A stretch of 64,000 nucleotides of DNA, taken from NCBI GenBank assembly GCA_001455915.2, contig LNDK02000066.1, positions 3,472,001-3,536,000 on the forward strand. Reading direction: 5' to 3'. Shown piece by piece: positions 22,449 to 34,440 of this stretch. This stretch comes from Samsoniella hepiali. Taxonomy: Eukaryota; Ascomycota; Sordariomycetes; Hypocreales; Cordycipitaceae. Each line of letters starts with the position of its first letter. Position 1 is the stretch's first letter. The notes beneath the pieces are model-generated. The model saw nothing but the letters and a program-made list of their open reading frames with translations, searched no databases and was not told where the DNA came from. The translations under genes were made by a program, and so were the position numbers.

Positions 22449-25400
22449 ATGGACTCGGACATCATGGATGACGACGTCTTTAGCCCAGACAACGATTCCG
22501 ATGGCTACGTCCCTCAGCCGAAGGTGTGTTCCCTAGCAGGCCTGCAATCTGCCCTCGGCTTCGAGGTAGTTACATACCTGGCCGCTAACAGCAAATGAAC
22601 AGACAACAAAGCCCGCCGCCTCCAAGGCAAAGAAGCTCACGCAAACAGCATTGAAGCCGAAAGCGCCCGCCAAGAAGCGAAAAGTTATCAGCGATGACGA
22701 AGGCGATGCCAACGACTCGACCGGCTTCTCAAACACGCCTCCTAGCTCTAAAAAGCCCAAAAAGGCAGCCCCAGCGAAGAAATCGGGCACCGTGCCCTTG
22801 GCAGAGGTCGAAAATGACAGTATGGTCATTGACTCAACCCCGAAGCCCGCGGGCAAGAAGAAATCGGCCACCGATACGTACCAGAAACTCACACAGCTTG
22901 AGCACATTATCAAGCGTCCTGATACATACATTGGCTCAGTCGAATCGACCGAGCAGCAGATGTGGGTTTACAACAAGGAGGCGCAGCTCATGGAATACAG
23001 AACCATCAGCTTCGTTCCTGGTTTCTTCAAAATCTTTGATGAAATCATGGTCAACGCTGCTGACGTCAAGCAGCGCAACGCTAGCATGACCTATATAAAA
23101 GTCAGCATTAACCGCGAGTCTGGCGAAATCTCGGTTGAAAACAACGGCAAAGGTATTCCCGTGGAAATTCACGAAAAGGAAAAGATTTATATTCCGGAAC
23201 TCATTTTTGGCCATCTTCTTGCCGGCTCCAACTTCGACGACGAGGAGAAAAAAACTGTTGGTGGTCGCAACGGTTACGGAGCCAAGCTCTGTAACGTTTT
23301 CAGTACAGAGTTCACTTTGGAATGCCAGGATTCAGGCAACGGCAAAAGGTACAAGCAAACATGGACGGATAACATGTCCAAGATGGGCAAGGCGAAAATC
23401 ACATCCAACAAAACATCCGACTTTGTTCGCATCACCTTCATGCCCGATTACAAACGCTTTGGAATGCCCGACGGCATTGATAATGACTTGGAAAGCCTTC
23501 TCTATCGCCGAATTTACGACATGGCCGGCACCATCCGCGGCATCAAAGTTCACCTCAACGGAGAAGTTATCAAGATCCCCACATTCAAAGCCTACTGTGA
23601 TTTGTACGCCAAGTCTATTGCAAAGGAGCGAACCGCCGAGGAGGGCGGTAATCCTACTTGCACTGTCGAGATTGACAAAGAAAAGACACACCCGCGATGG
23701 GAGGTTGGTTTTGCGGTTTCCGACGGCACCTTCCAGCAAGTCTCCTTTGTCAACAACATTGCAACGACAACCGGCGGGACCCATGTCAACTACATTGCGG
23801 ACCAGATCACTGCCAGCCTTCTGAAGACGCTGAACAAGCGCAAGAAGGGTCACACTCTGAAGCAAAGCCATTTGCGAAACCACATCTTCATCTTCATCAA
23901 CTGCTTCATTGACAACCCAGCATTTACATCACAAACCAAGGAGCAAATGACTACCAAGGCCAGTCTCTTCGGTAGCAAATGTGTTCTTGGCGAACAGTTC
24001 TTGAAGAAGATTGGTCAATCTGAAGCCGTCCAGAACATCATGGACTTTGCCGAGAAGAAGGCGGACAAGATGATGGCCAAGAGTGACGGTAGCAAGCGCT
24101 CACGTGTGAGCAACAGCAAGCTCGTCGAAGCCAACTTGGCAGGTACGCGCCGTGGCCATGAATGCACTCTGATCTTGACAGAAGGTGATTCCGCCAAGGG
24201 TCTGGCTGTGTCTGGCAGAGCTATTCTCGATCCTGATCGGATCGGTGTCTTCCCTCTGCGAGGAAAGCTGCTCAATGTTCGCGATGCGTCCATTGACCAA
24301 ATTACCAAGAACCAAGAGATTCAAAATATCAAGCAATTCCTTGGTCTCAAGCACAAGCAAAACTACACTGATACCAAATCGCTCCGTTATGGCCATCTGA
24401 TGATCATGGCCGATCAGGATCATGACGGTAGTCATATCAAGGGTCTTTTGATCAACTTCTTGCAAGTTCAGTTCCCGTCTTTGCTTCTGATTCCTGATTT
24501 CTTCCGTGAGTTTGTGACACCAATCATGAAGGTCTGGCAAGGATCCGACCCAAAGAAGCCTACAAAGCTGCACTCTTTTTTTACTCAGCCTGAATTCAGC
24601 GAATGGAAGGAAGACCACAAACATGAATTGAGCAGATGGCAATCAAAGTATCTCAAGGGTTTGGGTTCCTCGTCGAACGAGGATGCCCAGGTCTACTTTA
24701 CCAACCTGGATCAGCATCTCAAGGAATTTGAAGTCATGAAGCCTGAAGAAGCTCAGCTTTTCGATCTCGTTTTCTCCAAGAAGAAAGCCGACGCGCGAAA
24801 GGAGTGGCTTGGAAATTTCGTTCCTGGCACTTATCTAGACCACGGCACCAAGGCTATCACATACACTGACTTTGTCAACAAGGAGCTGGTCTTGTTCAGC
24901 ATGGCTGATAATATGCGATCCATTCCCTCCATCGCAGACGGTCTCAAGCCTGGTCAGCGAAAAGTTTTGTACTCTTGCTTCAAGAGAAACTTGGTCAAAG
25001 ACAAAAAGGTCGTTGAACTGGCAGGTTATGTCTCTGAACAATCCGCCTACCACCATGGTGAACAGTCGCTTCAGCAAACCATTGTCAACCTTGCTCAGAC
25101 TTTTGTTGGCTCCAATAATATCAACCTCTTGGAGCCCAGTGGCATGTTCGGTTCTCGTCTTGCTGGTGGTTCCGATGCCGCCAGTCCTCGTTATATCTTC
25201 ACGCGCCTGTCCCCTTTTGCGAGAAAAATTTTCCCTGCTGAGGATGAGCCCAACCTGAAGCATCAATATGACGACTCGAAGGCCATTGAGCCCGAGGTCT
25301 ATGCCCCAATCATTCCCATGATTCTTGTCAACGGTGCCGATGGTATCGGTACTGGTTGGAGCACCTCGATTCCAAATTATCATCCCACTGATATCGTCAA

Positions 25401-27351
25401 GAATCTGAAGCGCCGCATGGGTCGTCTGAACCATACAGAAGACGAAGAGCAGCCGTTTGAGCCTATGATGCCCTGGTTCCGCGGGTGGAAGGGTACTCCT
25501 GAGGCTGCTGGCCCCGACCGTTACAAGTTCAACGGTATTGCGTACCAGAACGAACAAAACCCGAACGAAGTGGTGATCACCGAGCTTCCCATCAGAATGT
25601 GGACTGATGATTTCAAAGCCAAGTTGGAAAAGGTCATTAGTGGCATGGAAGGACCAGCTTGGATCAAAGACTACAAAGAATTCAACGACCACAACACAGT
25701 GCACTTTGAAATCATGGTCGACGAGAAGTACATGGGCAAAGTTCTTGAGGAGGGGCTCTTGGAGCGCTTTAAGCTCCAAAAGCAGGTTGCCACCTCTAAC
25801 ATGGTTGCCTTTGACATGCAAGGTCGCATTCACAAGTACGAAAAGGTGGAAGACATACTGGAAGAATTCTACCTATACCGCTTGGATATGTACTTGGAGC
25901 GAAAGAAGCATTGGCTCAATGTCTATCACCGTGATTATCGCAAGCTCAAGAACCAGGCTCGGTTCATCCAGGAAATCATCAGTGGTGTGCTAGTTGTTGG
26001 CAAGAAGAGAAAGCAGGCCTTGGTGACGGAACTGCGCGACCGCAAATACGAGGCTTTTCCACCCAAGAAGACTGGTGCCAAGGCCGATGAAGAAGAGCTC
26101 GCCAACGAGTCTAACGAGGAAGGCGACTCCTCCGAGGCACTAGACGGCGGCGCGCGAGACTATGATTACCTGCTGTCCATGGCAATCTGGTCTTTGACTG
26201 CCGAGCGTCTGGAGAGACTCCTCGAGGCTATTGCCAAGAAGAAGGCAGAGCACGATGAGCTTCAGGCGAAGAGCGAAAAGGATCTCTGGAGCGAGGATCT
26301 AGACGAATTCATGGCTGAGTGGGATAAGCAGATCGCTATTGACGCTGAGATCAAGACCAAGATTCGCCGACTAGGCCGCCGCGTTTCGAAGAAGATAGGT
26401 GCTGGCAAGAACCGCAAAGGCAAGGAGGACGACGAATACGAGCCTGTGAAGAAGGGCCGAGCCAAGGGTAAAGCTGCTGTGGTTAAACCAAAGGTGGAAA
26501 CCAAGACTGCACAGCGCTTTGCTGATATGTTCGGCGCCAAGCCCAAAGTCAAGAAGGAGACCCATGACTCAGATGTTGTGGACGTATCCGACAACTTTTC
26601 TGACGACGACTTTGCGGCTCTTAGCAGGAAGCCGGCTGCTCCAAAGGCCACCAAGGCCATCTCCGCCACCGCTTCGGCCTCCCAATCGCAATCCGAAGAG
26701 CCAGAAGCTCGTGCAGGGAGGAGAGCGGCAGCTTCCAGGGCTAGAACTTTGATCGATGCCGACTCTGAATCTGAAAACGACGACGACGATTTGGTTGATG
26801 TCGGTTCCTTGGTTAAGGGTATTGGAGCACCGAAGGTGGAGAGCTCGCCTCCCGCACCCTTGACCAAGTCGGTGTCAGCGCGATCCTTCCAGATTGACGA
26901 TGACGACGATGATCTTCTTGTGCCATCCCCAGCAGCCCAGACAATGAGCAAAGAGGATGTCCTCGACAGCCTTTTGTCTGATGGAGACAAGCCTTCGACA
27001 TCCAATATCGCAGGATATGCTTCGGTAAAGAAGATTGCTCGCCCCAAGCCTGCCGCTGCCAAGCCCAAGCCAAAGGCGGCAGCTAAACCCAGAGCTGCAG
27101 TCAAGCAAACTGTTCTGTCGCCGGCTGCAAAGATGTACGCGGCGAGAAAGGCATCAGCGCTCGCAGATGATTCGGATGAGGATATGGCTGCCCCCGGGTC
27201 TCCAAGCCCCAAGCGCGCGCCGGCACGCGCTCGTCCTGGTCGTGCGGCTGCGGCGAGGAGGGCAATCGTTGTTGATGAGGACGATTCGCTGATTGCCGAG
27301 GATCAGGATGAAAGCGATGACCCGTTTGAGATGGACGATGACGACGACTAA
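22449..27351 (+). CDS. top2: DNA topoisomerase II
   Basis: ATP-dependent type IIA enzyme that passes duplexes through one another; essential for chromosome segregation. Exon 1 (22449-22523, 25 codons) and exon 2 (22603-27351), separated by a 79-nt phase-0 intron, give 1607 residues. The N-terminal extension is lysine-rich and disordered; the GHKL ATPase begins near residue 113 (DTYQKLTQLEHIIKRPDTYIG) with NNGKGIPV and GGRNGYGAKLCN. TOPRIM acidic motifs are EGDSAKG (about 552) and DQDHDGSH (about 629). The active-site tyrosine is in SPRYIFTR, about residue 889. The C-terminal 350 residues are acidic/basic low complexity with KKxK-type nuclear signals, ending in an acidic DPFEMDDDDD tail. The tiny first exon matters for the start: the ATG at 22449 opens an acidic MDSDIMDDDVF leader. 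Confidence 0.97.
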
Positions 27352-28208
27352 ATGATTTGACTCGGAGCGTGTCATCATCACAGCTTGGCTCTTAATTTTC
27401 AAGGGGGGCTACCGACTGGGCTTTGGCTTCTTACAGCGAGCAGCAGTTACTTTTTCGGCGTTGGGGTGAAGGAGGGGGCGAATGTGGCTATGATTTCGGA
27501 TTTTGCTATTGCCTGTATTGGCTGGCCTATGTACGCTTTATATTGCATGTATTTATTACTACGAGGTTGGCAACTATAGTATAGACATGAATTGTTCCCG
27601 CGTTATGAACCGGTCCACTCTGTTATGAGTGACCACAAAATCCCAAGCCCAGTAGTCCTGTGAAAAGAGTGGTTGTGTACTACAAGTGTACCCTACTGTT
27701 TTACCCGACAGAAATGGGACGTCTATCTAGCCCTACAACTTGTCCTATACTACCAAACGTAGTGTGTCCTACACGATGTGTACATGTAATCATGTACCTT
27801 GCTGTAAACAAGCCGCCGGGCTAGCTAGCTTCCACAAAGAAAAGAAAGAAGACCTACATTGGGGAACCAAGCTGCGTTTTGCCAAATTCTGGTCTCGTGC
27901 GCTTCGATGCTTGTAACGTCGCCATCGCCAACAAGATACGACATTGTCGAGAGCGAAAACACAGCCCCGAAGATGGGGAAAATAATCAATTAGTAGGCAT
28001 CAACAGTAGTGATTCAGAGTTGCTTAGTTTCTTATAGAGGCATGTTTGGATCTTAGGCCAGAACTGGTGGCCAATTCCATGCACGTCTTTGCCCCTCCAA
28101 AGTTGAACCCCACCAAAGCTGCAAGCTGCCCCTCCATCCTCAACCTCTCAAATTTCCACTTCCTCTTCCTCCCCCGAACCACCCTCCAAAACTCCCACCC
28201 ATCTCGCC
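27352..28208. other. Intergenic region
   Basis: Lies between top2 and tap42, both on +. It has a CT- and CCTCC-rich leader just before the tap42 start (about 28120-28205), and AT-rich sequence downstream of top2. No gene or RNA feature was recognised. Confidence 0.5.
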
Positions 28209-29300
28209 ATGTCCTCCTCCGACGAGCCGCAGTCGATCAAGGCCCTGTACGCCTCGGCCGAGGCCGCGCGCGCCGCCCTCGAAGCGCACCCCGACCCGCG
28301 CTCCCCCGCCTTTGGCGCCGCCCTCGCCGCCACGCTCGCCCAGTACGCGACCTGCCGCGAGCAAATCGCCGCCGCGGCCCTCTTCTCGCCCAACGAGTCG
28401 GTCGACGACGTCGCCACGTCGGCGCTACCATATTTACTCTTAGATCTACGCCTCGCCGACGTCGTGCAGCGCACGCCGTACACCGACCCGCCGCAGCGCA
28501 CGCTCGTGGTGCGCCGCGCGCGCGCCGCCTACGAGTCCTTTCTCGCCCTCGCCGACAGCTACGGCCTGGTCGCCGGCCGCCACGCCAAGCTGCTGGCGCG
28601 GTACCGCGACGACCCGGACCGTTTCGCGGTCGTGGCGACGAGTGGTGGGGATATGACGGCGCGGCGGGATGCCAAGATTGCAGCGTTTCGCGCGGAAAAG
28701 GAGCTCAAGCAGAAGCTAGAGGTGCTGCGCACCGATCCGAGATATAGCAACGGCGGCGGCGACGAGGACGTGGTGCGGCAGGCGCACCTCGCGGCCGCCG
28801 AGCTGGGCGTGCACGCCGCGCTGCAGGGGCTCGAGTCGCTGAACCGCGAGATGGAGATGCTCGCGCTCGCGCCGGCGCATGCTACTCCGGACCCGGCGCC
28901 TGGGGTCAACGACGAGAACAGCCGCCGCCGCGCGGCCGAAGACGACGGGACGTGGAAGCTCGACACGCCGCTGCGGCGCGGCGCGGGCGGCACCGGCGGC
29001 CCTCTGCTCTCCGCGCAGGGCCGGCCGCTGCAGCCGTTTACGCTGGTGGGCGGCCGCGCGGACCTGCGCGAGGGCGTGTTCCGCGCGGGCCACAACCTGC
29101 CGACCATGTCGATTGACGAGTACCTCGACGAGGAGAGGCGCCGCGGCAACATCCTCTCGGGCGGCACGGACCCGCAGAAGCCGGAGCCCGACGAGGACGA
29201 CATGGACGCCGTGGACCGCGCGACGTACAAGGCGCGCGAGTGGGACGACTTTAATGACGAGAATAGGAGGGGCGCGGGCAACACGATGAACATGGGTTGA
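28209..29300 (+). CDS. tap42: Tap42/alpha4, PP2A-associated regulator of TOR signalling
   Basis: Binds the catalytic subunits of PP2A and Sit4 and links them to TORC1 control of growth. A single exon encodes 363 residues, the normal size for the family. The N-terminal two-thirds are predicted all-helical (tetratricopeptide-like), with AAEAARAALEAHPDPRSPAF, the LPYLLLDLRLADVV segment, and RRDAKIAAFRAEKELKQKLE, where the basic RxxKIxxFRxEKEL pattern is the phosphatase-binding signature. The acidic C-terminus has the family motifs QGRPLQPFTL, TMSIDEYLDEERRRGNIL and AREWDDFNDENRRGAGNTMNMG. All are intact. Third positions are strongly GC-biased like cns1. The start is the first ATG, in good context (GCCATGTCC). 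Confidence 0.95.
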   Translation: MSSSDEPQSIKALYASAEAARAALEAHPDPRSPAFGAALAATLAQYATCREQIAAAALFSPNESVDDVATSALPYLLLDLRLADVVQRTPYTDPPQRTLVVRRARAAYESFLALADSYGLVAGRHAKLLARYRDDPDRFAVVATSGGDMTARRDAKIAAFRAEKELKQKLEVLRTDPRYSNGGGDEDVVRQAHLAAAELGVHAALQGLESLNREMEMLALAPAHATPDPAPGVNDENSRRRAAEDDGTWKLDTPLRRGAGGTGGPLLSAQGRPLQPFTLVGGRADLREGVFRAGHNLPTMSIDEYLDEERRRGNILSGGTDPQKPEPDEDDMDAVDRATYKAREWDDFNDENRRGAGNTMNMG

Positions 29301-29556
29301 ATATATATATGTGTTGTGTGCTGTTTGTGTTATTTTTGGAGCGTTTATATTTCTTGAGCATCTACGGCGTCTGGGTTAGCAACGGCGGGCTATAAATAAA
29401 AAAAAGAAATGGAATTCTGTGCAAAGTCTTTTTTCACTGACAAAGGTCTTTTAAGAAACCAAATCCAAAAAACAGCCCCCGCTCCCTACCCTCCTTCCCA
29501 AATCCTCTCGCAGATTCCCCTACACAGTCACTATTTCCGCATGCGTCCCCTCGTGC

Positions 29557-31725
29557 TCAGATACACAGTCTAGCTAGAAAGTACAAGTCGTCGTCGTCGT
29601 CGGAGCCAATAGCAGCGTCCAAGTCGCAGTCTGTCACCCAGGGAGGCTCTTCGAGGCTTCGCGGGACGGCATCCTCTTCTTCCTGCCTTGTGTTGCCGTC
29701 TCGCGCCGCGTGGTAGTCGGGACCGGGGCCCTTGGGGCCCATGTAGGAGGGCGGCCGATGCTTCTCAAACACACCGCCGCTCTCGTCATTGGTTCCGCCC
29801 GCCGGCATGGGAAGGAAAGCCATCTCAGTCCTCAGTGAGAGCAGCAGGTGCTCGCAGCTCATGCTTTTCAAAAATACGTCCGAGTCCGGCATCTTGCCGC
29901 CCAGCTCGTCAAGCTTCTCTTCCACTTGGACGTTCAACGTGCTTACGGATAGTGTGTGCGATTGTGGACATTGCGGTTTCTGAAACTGTCCCCAAACTAC
30001 CAGGTCCAGCCAATTCTCCACCAGGTTTCCTAGTAGATCAGCGCGACTGTCGCTATCCTGTGGGAGGGGGTCCTCAAAGAACTTGTAGACCTTACACAAC
30101 TCGTCTCCCAGGGGTCGGGCAACTCCATCAGTGTCAACCGTCCATTTTTTCCACGCACATTTAAGTTGCGTGTGCACATAGGGCGTCATCAACTTTTGCA
30201 CTAGCGTCATGGTCTTGTAAATCTCCGAGAACTCGTCAAAGTCTAGCGGTTCAACATATACAGCTCTGGCCCGCTCGATTCGGTCGATTTGGTTCTGATC
30301 CAAAGGTGGAAAGTCAAAACGGTGCTTCAATCTCTCAATAGCCTGGATTAGTGCTGACCGAAGCTTTGCTTTAAGAATTAAAACATATTTCAGTGTATCT
30401 CTACAGCAGTCTGAGTTTTCGGATGTCAAGGCCTTTTCAACGGTAAGGAGTTTGTTATACTGTGCGATTCCCCACGCCTTGAAAAAGTCAGGGTCCTACA
30501 ACTCGGCCAGCCGGCGTTTCATCCGCTCAACAAATGCCCGGACAGCATTTTGAATCTCAGTGGTAAACTCGTCACCAAGGTTACCTTTTCTTCTGCCAAA
30601 AATCGTGACCTTGTTCTTTTTCTTCTCCATCCCGTCGGTGGACGCCTGCTCCAACACAAGCTCGATAACGAGAACTCGGAAAGCGTTGCACTCGATATAC
30701 GGAATTTTAATGATTCTGCCAATCTGTAGGGCTTCCTCTGGGAGCACTTCGATGAATTTGCTGTTGTTCTCCTGGAGGAACCATTAAAGCGCTGAAGCCT
30801 GAACTACCAAGCCACATCCCCATATCTTGGCGAGGGTCACCAGCGTCCATAGACGCGCTGCAGAGTTTATGAAGACTCTCTGGCCTTCGATGAGTATGAG
30901 CAGGCGGATGATGCTATGGCAGTGTCGAATGCGGCAATAGTCTCGCATCTCAAAACGGGCGGGCACCTCCTCCACCTAAAGCGTTTTACCGTCTTTACGG
31001 GCGCGGACAAGCTCTAACACCGACAGAGGAAATTTCGGGACAAGACTCTCTTCGTAATAAGGCATCTCCCCATGTCCTTAGGCGTAAATAAGCCCCCTCT
31101 CCCTGGCGGTCTAGGCGTATTCGCAAGGACAGACATCATCGTGGCCTCAGACGGCGAAGCACGGAACGTCAAACCTGGCATAAGAGGACCACCATTTAAT
31201 AACGCCAGGTGACAGAGATAATTCTATCAATTAGGTAACCAGCTCATCGCCCTCGTCTGGTGGCGTCAGATCCAGAACGTACTTGACGCCTTCTAGTTAT
31301 TCGTTGGTCAGCTCTCAGCGACGCACGATACTCGACCGTTTTTTTTTATCTGTCAACATCTTTTTAAACAGTAAAGATCCCGTGTCCAGAAGCTTTTTGG
31401 AGTGGACTCGGCACCATTGCGAGCGGAACGGCGCATTATCGCAGTCCTCCGTGCGTGGCTCAGGGAAGTCGACAAAAACAAGCGTGTCTCCCTCGCTCAA
31501 CTCATCCCTGGCGTATTGCAGATTCCATCGCTCATTGCCTCGCATATACAGATGCTCGCTGTACTCCATCTATTGTGATTTTTGATAGGGCGGCAGCCGC
31601 GAGGGCTCGAGGACGACAGTGGTGTAGTCGTTCCTGGCAATGGTCTCCGAGCTGAGCCGGTGAAGATGGCTCTTGGCAGCCGCCGCGTGGCCGAAGTAGG
31701 GTATAGCAGAAGGTGCAAGGCAAGC
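29557..31725 (-). pseudogene. Decayed protein-coding gene, ten in-frame stops
   Basis: One continuous minus-strand frame (all codons share the same phase) carries recognisable protein-like sequence from about 31725 to 29557, with no frameshift. It is interrupted by ten stops, at 31570-31572, 31315-31317, 31297-31299, 31231-31233, 31147-31149, 31111-31113, 31078-31080, 30976-30978, 30784-30786 and 30496-30498. Remaining open pieces include WNLQYARDELSEGDTLVFVD, the run YVLDLTPPDEGDEL and the block SALIQAIERLKHRFDFPP. Eight of the ten are TAA or TAG, which can arise by C-to-T at CpA on either strand; two are TGA. This fits RIP-like or neutral decay. The 290-codon 3' piece is open and ends at 29557. 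The family is one I recognise only as fungal hypothetical proteins. An upstream acceptor-like CT tract (31731-31760) may mark a lost 5' exon. Confidence 0.75.
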
Positions 31726-33533
31726 TTATTTCTGGAGAGAGAGAGAGAGGGAAGGGGGGTAGAAGAAGGAAAAGATGTATTTCCCGTGCGGTCTGAGGAC
31801 GTTTAAATAACAATCAACCTTTCTTTAACGCTGTTCTTAAGGCTATAACTCAGTGTCAAGACAGGATCTTTAATTAAAGTGAGCAATGGAGGCCGTGGTT
31901 GTTATTGCCTAGCAAAGGCGTGCGGGCTACGTTACTATATAGTTAGGCCGGCCGCCTTGTGGGCGATGTAGTGAATTGGGTTTTCTGCTATAGTGCGTGT
32001 TAGGTGAATGCAGAAGTGATTAGCACTGTGTTTTAAGTGAATCAGACTATGCTTTTGCAAAGATCAACTGTGGACTGTGTTAAGAGGGAAGAATGGCTAA
32101 AGTCGTGCGTCGGTGGTGCTTAAAGGGTTTGTTTCACAGGGCGCATAGTGACTAGGTGTTTCTTCTTCTCATTCCGCGCGGCCAATTTACCTCCAGGTCC
32201 TTGATTCCACTTGAATGGCAATCGCAAAGACAGAGGCATTGCCGCGATGACGCTTGGCTTCTTCACGGAGCTATAGCAGATAGAGTGTGACAGGACACAC
32301 AGGGGCGCGCGCGCCAGCACTCACTGGGAGTCAAGAGGCGGAGAAGTGACTGTGATGGGCAAAGGGGGGACAGCTAATCAAGCTGATTTGCTGGTGAAGG
32401 ACTCGGGGGGGTCAATGAGCTGTTGCTGTTTGTTGTTGATGGTGATGCGTTGTCTAGTTGGTTTGCACGAACAAGGCGGGTGGTTTCGTGGCGGTTGGTG
32501 ATGCACAATTGTGCGTACGTGCGCGGGCGGGTTGGTGACAGCAGGGGGCACGCTGTGAGACAGCCACATGGGCCAGCCCGGGGAGACTGAACCACTGTTT
32601 TCTGGGAGGGGGGGCAGCAGCCGGAAATCGTGATTCAGTACGGATACAAAGTCATCTAGATATAGCTGTGATGGCTAAAGCTCGAGTTACTAACCGCGAG
32701 CACAGTCACGGCCTGGGCGACCAAATACAATCACGGCTTTAGCAGCCAAGGGTAAGGCACGGAGCCGCAATCCTAGGCAGGCAGGTTCCATAATTATCCT
32801 GTCTGCTTCCTAGTCCTTCACCCTCCTTTTCTTGATTCTCTCGGGTTGAAATCACAAGGTAGCTAACATCTACAAGCAGCCCACGCAAGCTTCCCTGTCT
32901 GAGATGGGCCCCCGCCCACATCTGAGCCAAGTCCACTGAGCCCACTGTAACCCGCTGTAGCGCCCCCCTGTCACTTCTTCAGGCTCCTCCCCCGCAAATC
33001 GCCCACCTTTCAAGGCCTTGCGCCCGTCGTCGATCCTCGAACGCCGACACGGTAAAAATAGCAAAATGATCACCAACCCAGTCTTCCCCAACCCAGCGCA
33101 TTCTTGGTCGAGACCCGTCCCGCCTTTACCTGCCTGCCTGCCTGCCTGCCTGCCTGCCAACCCGGGCTGTAATAAGCCTGCGTAAAAGAAAAATGTATAT
33201 AAAAAAAGGAATAAAAAAATACCCATCTAGCTGGTTCACAATCTTCGGGGTAGCCCCTCCCCCGTTAGCTACCCCAACGGCAATTCGGCCGGCTACCTAC
33301 TTGACTTGCTCCAACTGCTGCAAGAGCTAACTAGTACGTAAAGCTAAACCATCCCCGTCCAGCCCAACAACTTTCTCGCCTTCTCCCCCCTCCTCCTACT
33401 CTCCACCATCCCAACCTTTCTGCCTTTTGTCTTCTTCTTCATCCCATCTCCTTTTGACTGCTCGAAATCCTGCTGATTCTCCCAATCCCATCGTACCTTT
33501 ACCTTCTCCGCACGCGCGCATCCGACCCCAACC
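31726..33533. other. Intergenic region with simple repeat
   Basis: Follows the decayed gene and precedes a small membrane-protein gene on +. It contains G-rich and CT-rich stretches, a TGCC tetranucleotide run at 33131-33158, and a CT-rich leader (about 33355-33470). Small open frames have no domain features. Confidence 0.5.
33131..33158. repeat. TGCC tetranucleotide microsatellite (7 units)
   Basis: Seven perfect tandem TGCC units upstream of the small membrane-protein gene. It is seen directly and would be length-polymorphic between strains. Confidence 0.9.
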
Positions 33534-33934
33534 ATGGCTGGCATCTTTCTGTAAGCAAACCCCAACGGCGTTTGCTCCCCCCCCCCCCCCCCCCCCTGGT
33601 TNNNNNNNNNNNNNNNNNNNNNNNNNNNNNNNNNNNNNNNNNNNNNNNNNNNNNNNNNNNNNNNNNNNNNNNNNNNGCGCGTGCCCCCCCCCCCCCCCCC
33701 ACCCGCTGGTTCCAGGCTGGCTCTTTGCGCACGCGACCACGACTTCAACATCCAAGGTACTAACAACACATCTCCTCCAGCCGCAACCGCGGCCTCTTTA
33801 CCTTGGGCTTCCTCGCCGCCGCCGTCACCACCGTGGCCTTCAAATACAATTCCAACGCCTATCGCTCCAACGAGATTGCCAAGCAACAGCGCAAGGGCTA
33901 CGTGAGCGTCGACCGCAGCGGTGGCGGCATCTAA
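33534..33934 (+). CDS. Small conserved-looking membrane protein (56 aa), intron with assembly gap
   Basis: I do not recognise the family. Exon 1 (33534-33550) has five full codons and two bases; exon 2 (33781-33934) restores the frame after GTAAGC...CTCCAG, giving a 56-residue protein. It starts MAGIF and has one predicted transmembrane helix (about residues 10-27, FTLGFLAAAVTTVAF), a short charged segment ending KQQRKGY, and a VDRSGGGI tail. The coding sequence is complete although its intron holds 75 unknown bases. Size, basic segment and single helix suggest a mitochondrial or ER small protein, but this is a guess. The ATG has a good context (CAACCATGG). The gene converges with yvc1. Confidence 0.6.
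33602..33676. other. Assembly gap (75 N)
   Basis: Run of 75 undetermined bases within an intron. A 20-C run precedes it at 33577-33596 and a 17-C run follows at 33684-33700, so the gap probably reflects a homopolymer or scaffold join. The true length is unknown. Confidence 0.98.
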
Positions 33935-34440
33935 TCGACCGCCAGGTGGCGACTACTGGCCAACGAGGAAATGAAGATAAAGGTAAACGCGCGCACACGC
34001 ACACACTCTCCGAATACAATCAACATGTAGATGCAATCACGATGCTTCAAGGACACGAAAAATCATACACATCAGCAGTAGTGGCAAACACCACCTCATC
34101 GGCCGACGACCAGCTCACAAAATGTATATCAACACACACCTGCATCGAAACGTCATACAATTGCTTCGCCCAGGCTCCTACACTTTTTTGCATCGCCAGG
34201 CCCCTTGTCAATATTATTATTTAGCTTTGCAAATTAATGTCAATCACAGAACCCTCTCCCCGGTTATACCGTTTTTGTACAGTTCCCTCCCGTCCTGTAA
34301 GCCCACCCAGTCGCGAAAGAGACATCCGAAAGAGACATCCGGAAAATAGGCAAACCCCAGATAAAACGCCGAAAATGATGCAAACAATAGTATCAAAATA
34401 TCCCACCGTAGAAATGACCAAAAAGTCACACACCTCATCT
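33935..34440. other. Convergent 3' intergenic region
   Basis: Between the stops of the small membrane-protein gene (+) and yvc1 (-). It includes a perfect 13-bp tandem duplication CGAAAGAGACATC at 34314-34339. Otherwise AT/CA-rich 3' UTR-like sequence. Confidence 0.5.
34314..34339. repeat. 13-bp tandem duplication
   Basis: CGAAAGAGACATC is present twice in exact tandem just downstream of the yvc1 stop (on the opposite strand). Probably a slip duplication. Confidence 0.8.

Noticed and set aside
29557..31725. Intact multi-exon gene or recoded stops instead of a pseudogene
   Set aside because: The stops fall inside continuous protein-like sequence, often without splice sites around them, and no context suggests readthrough.
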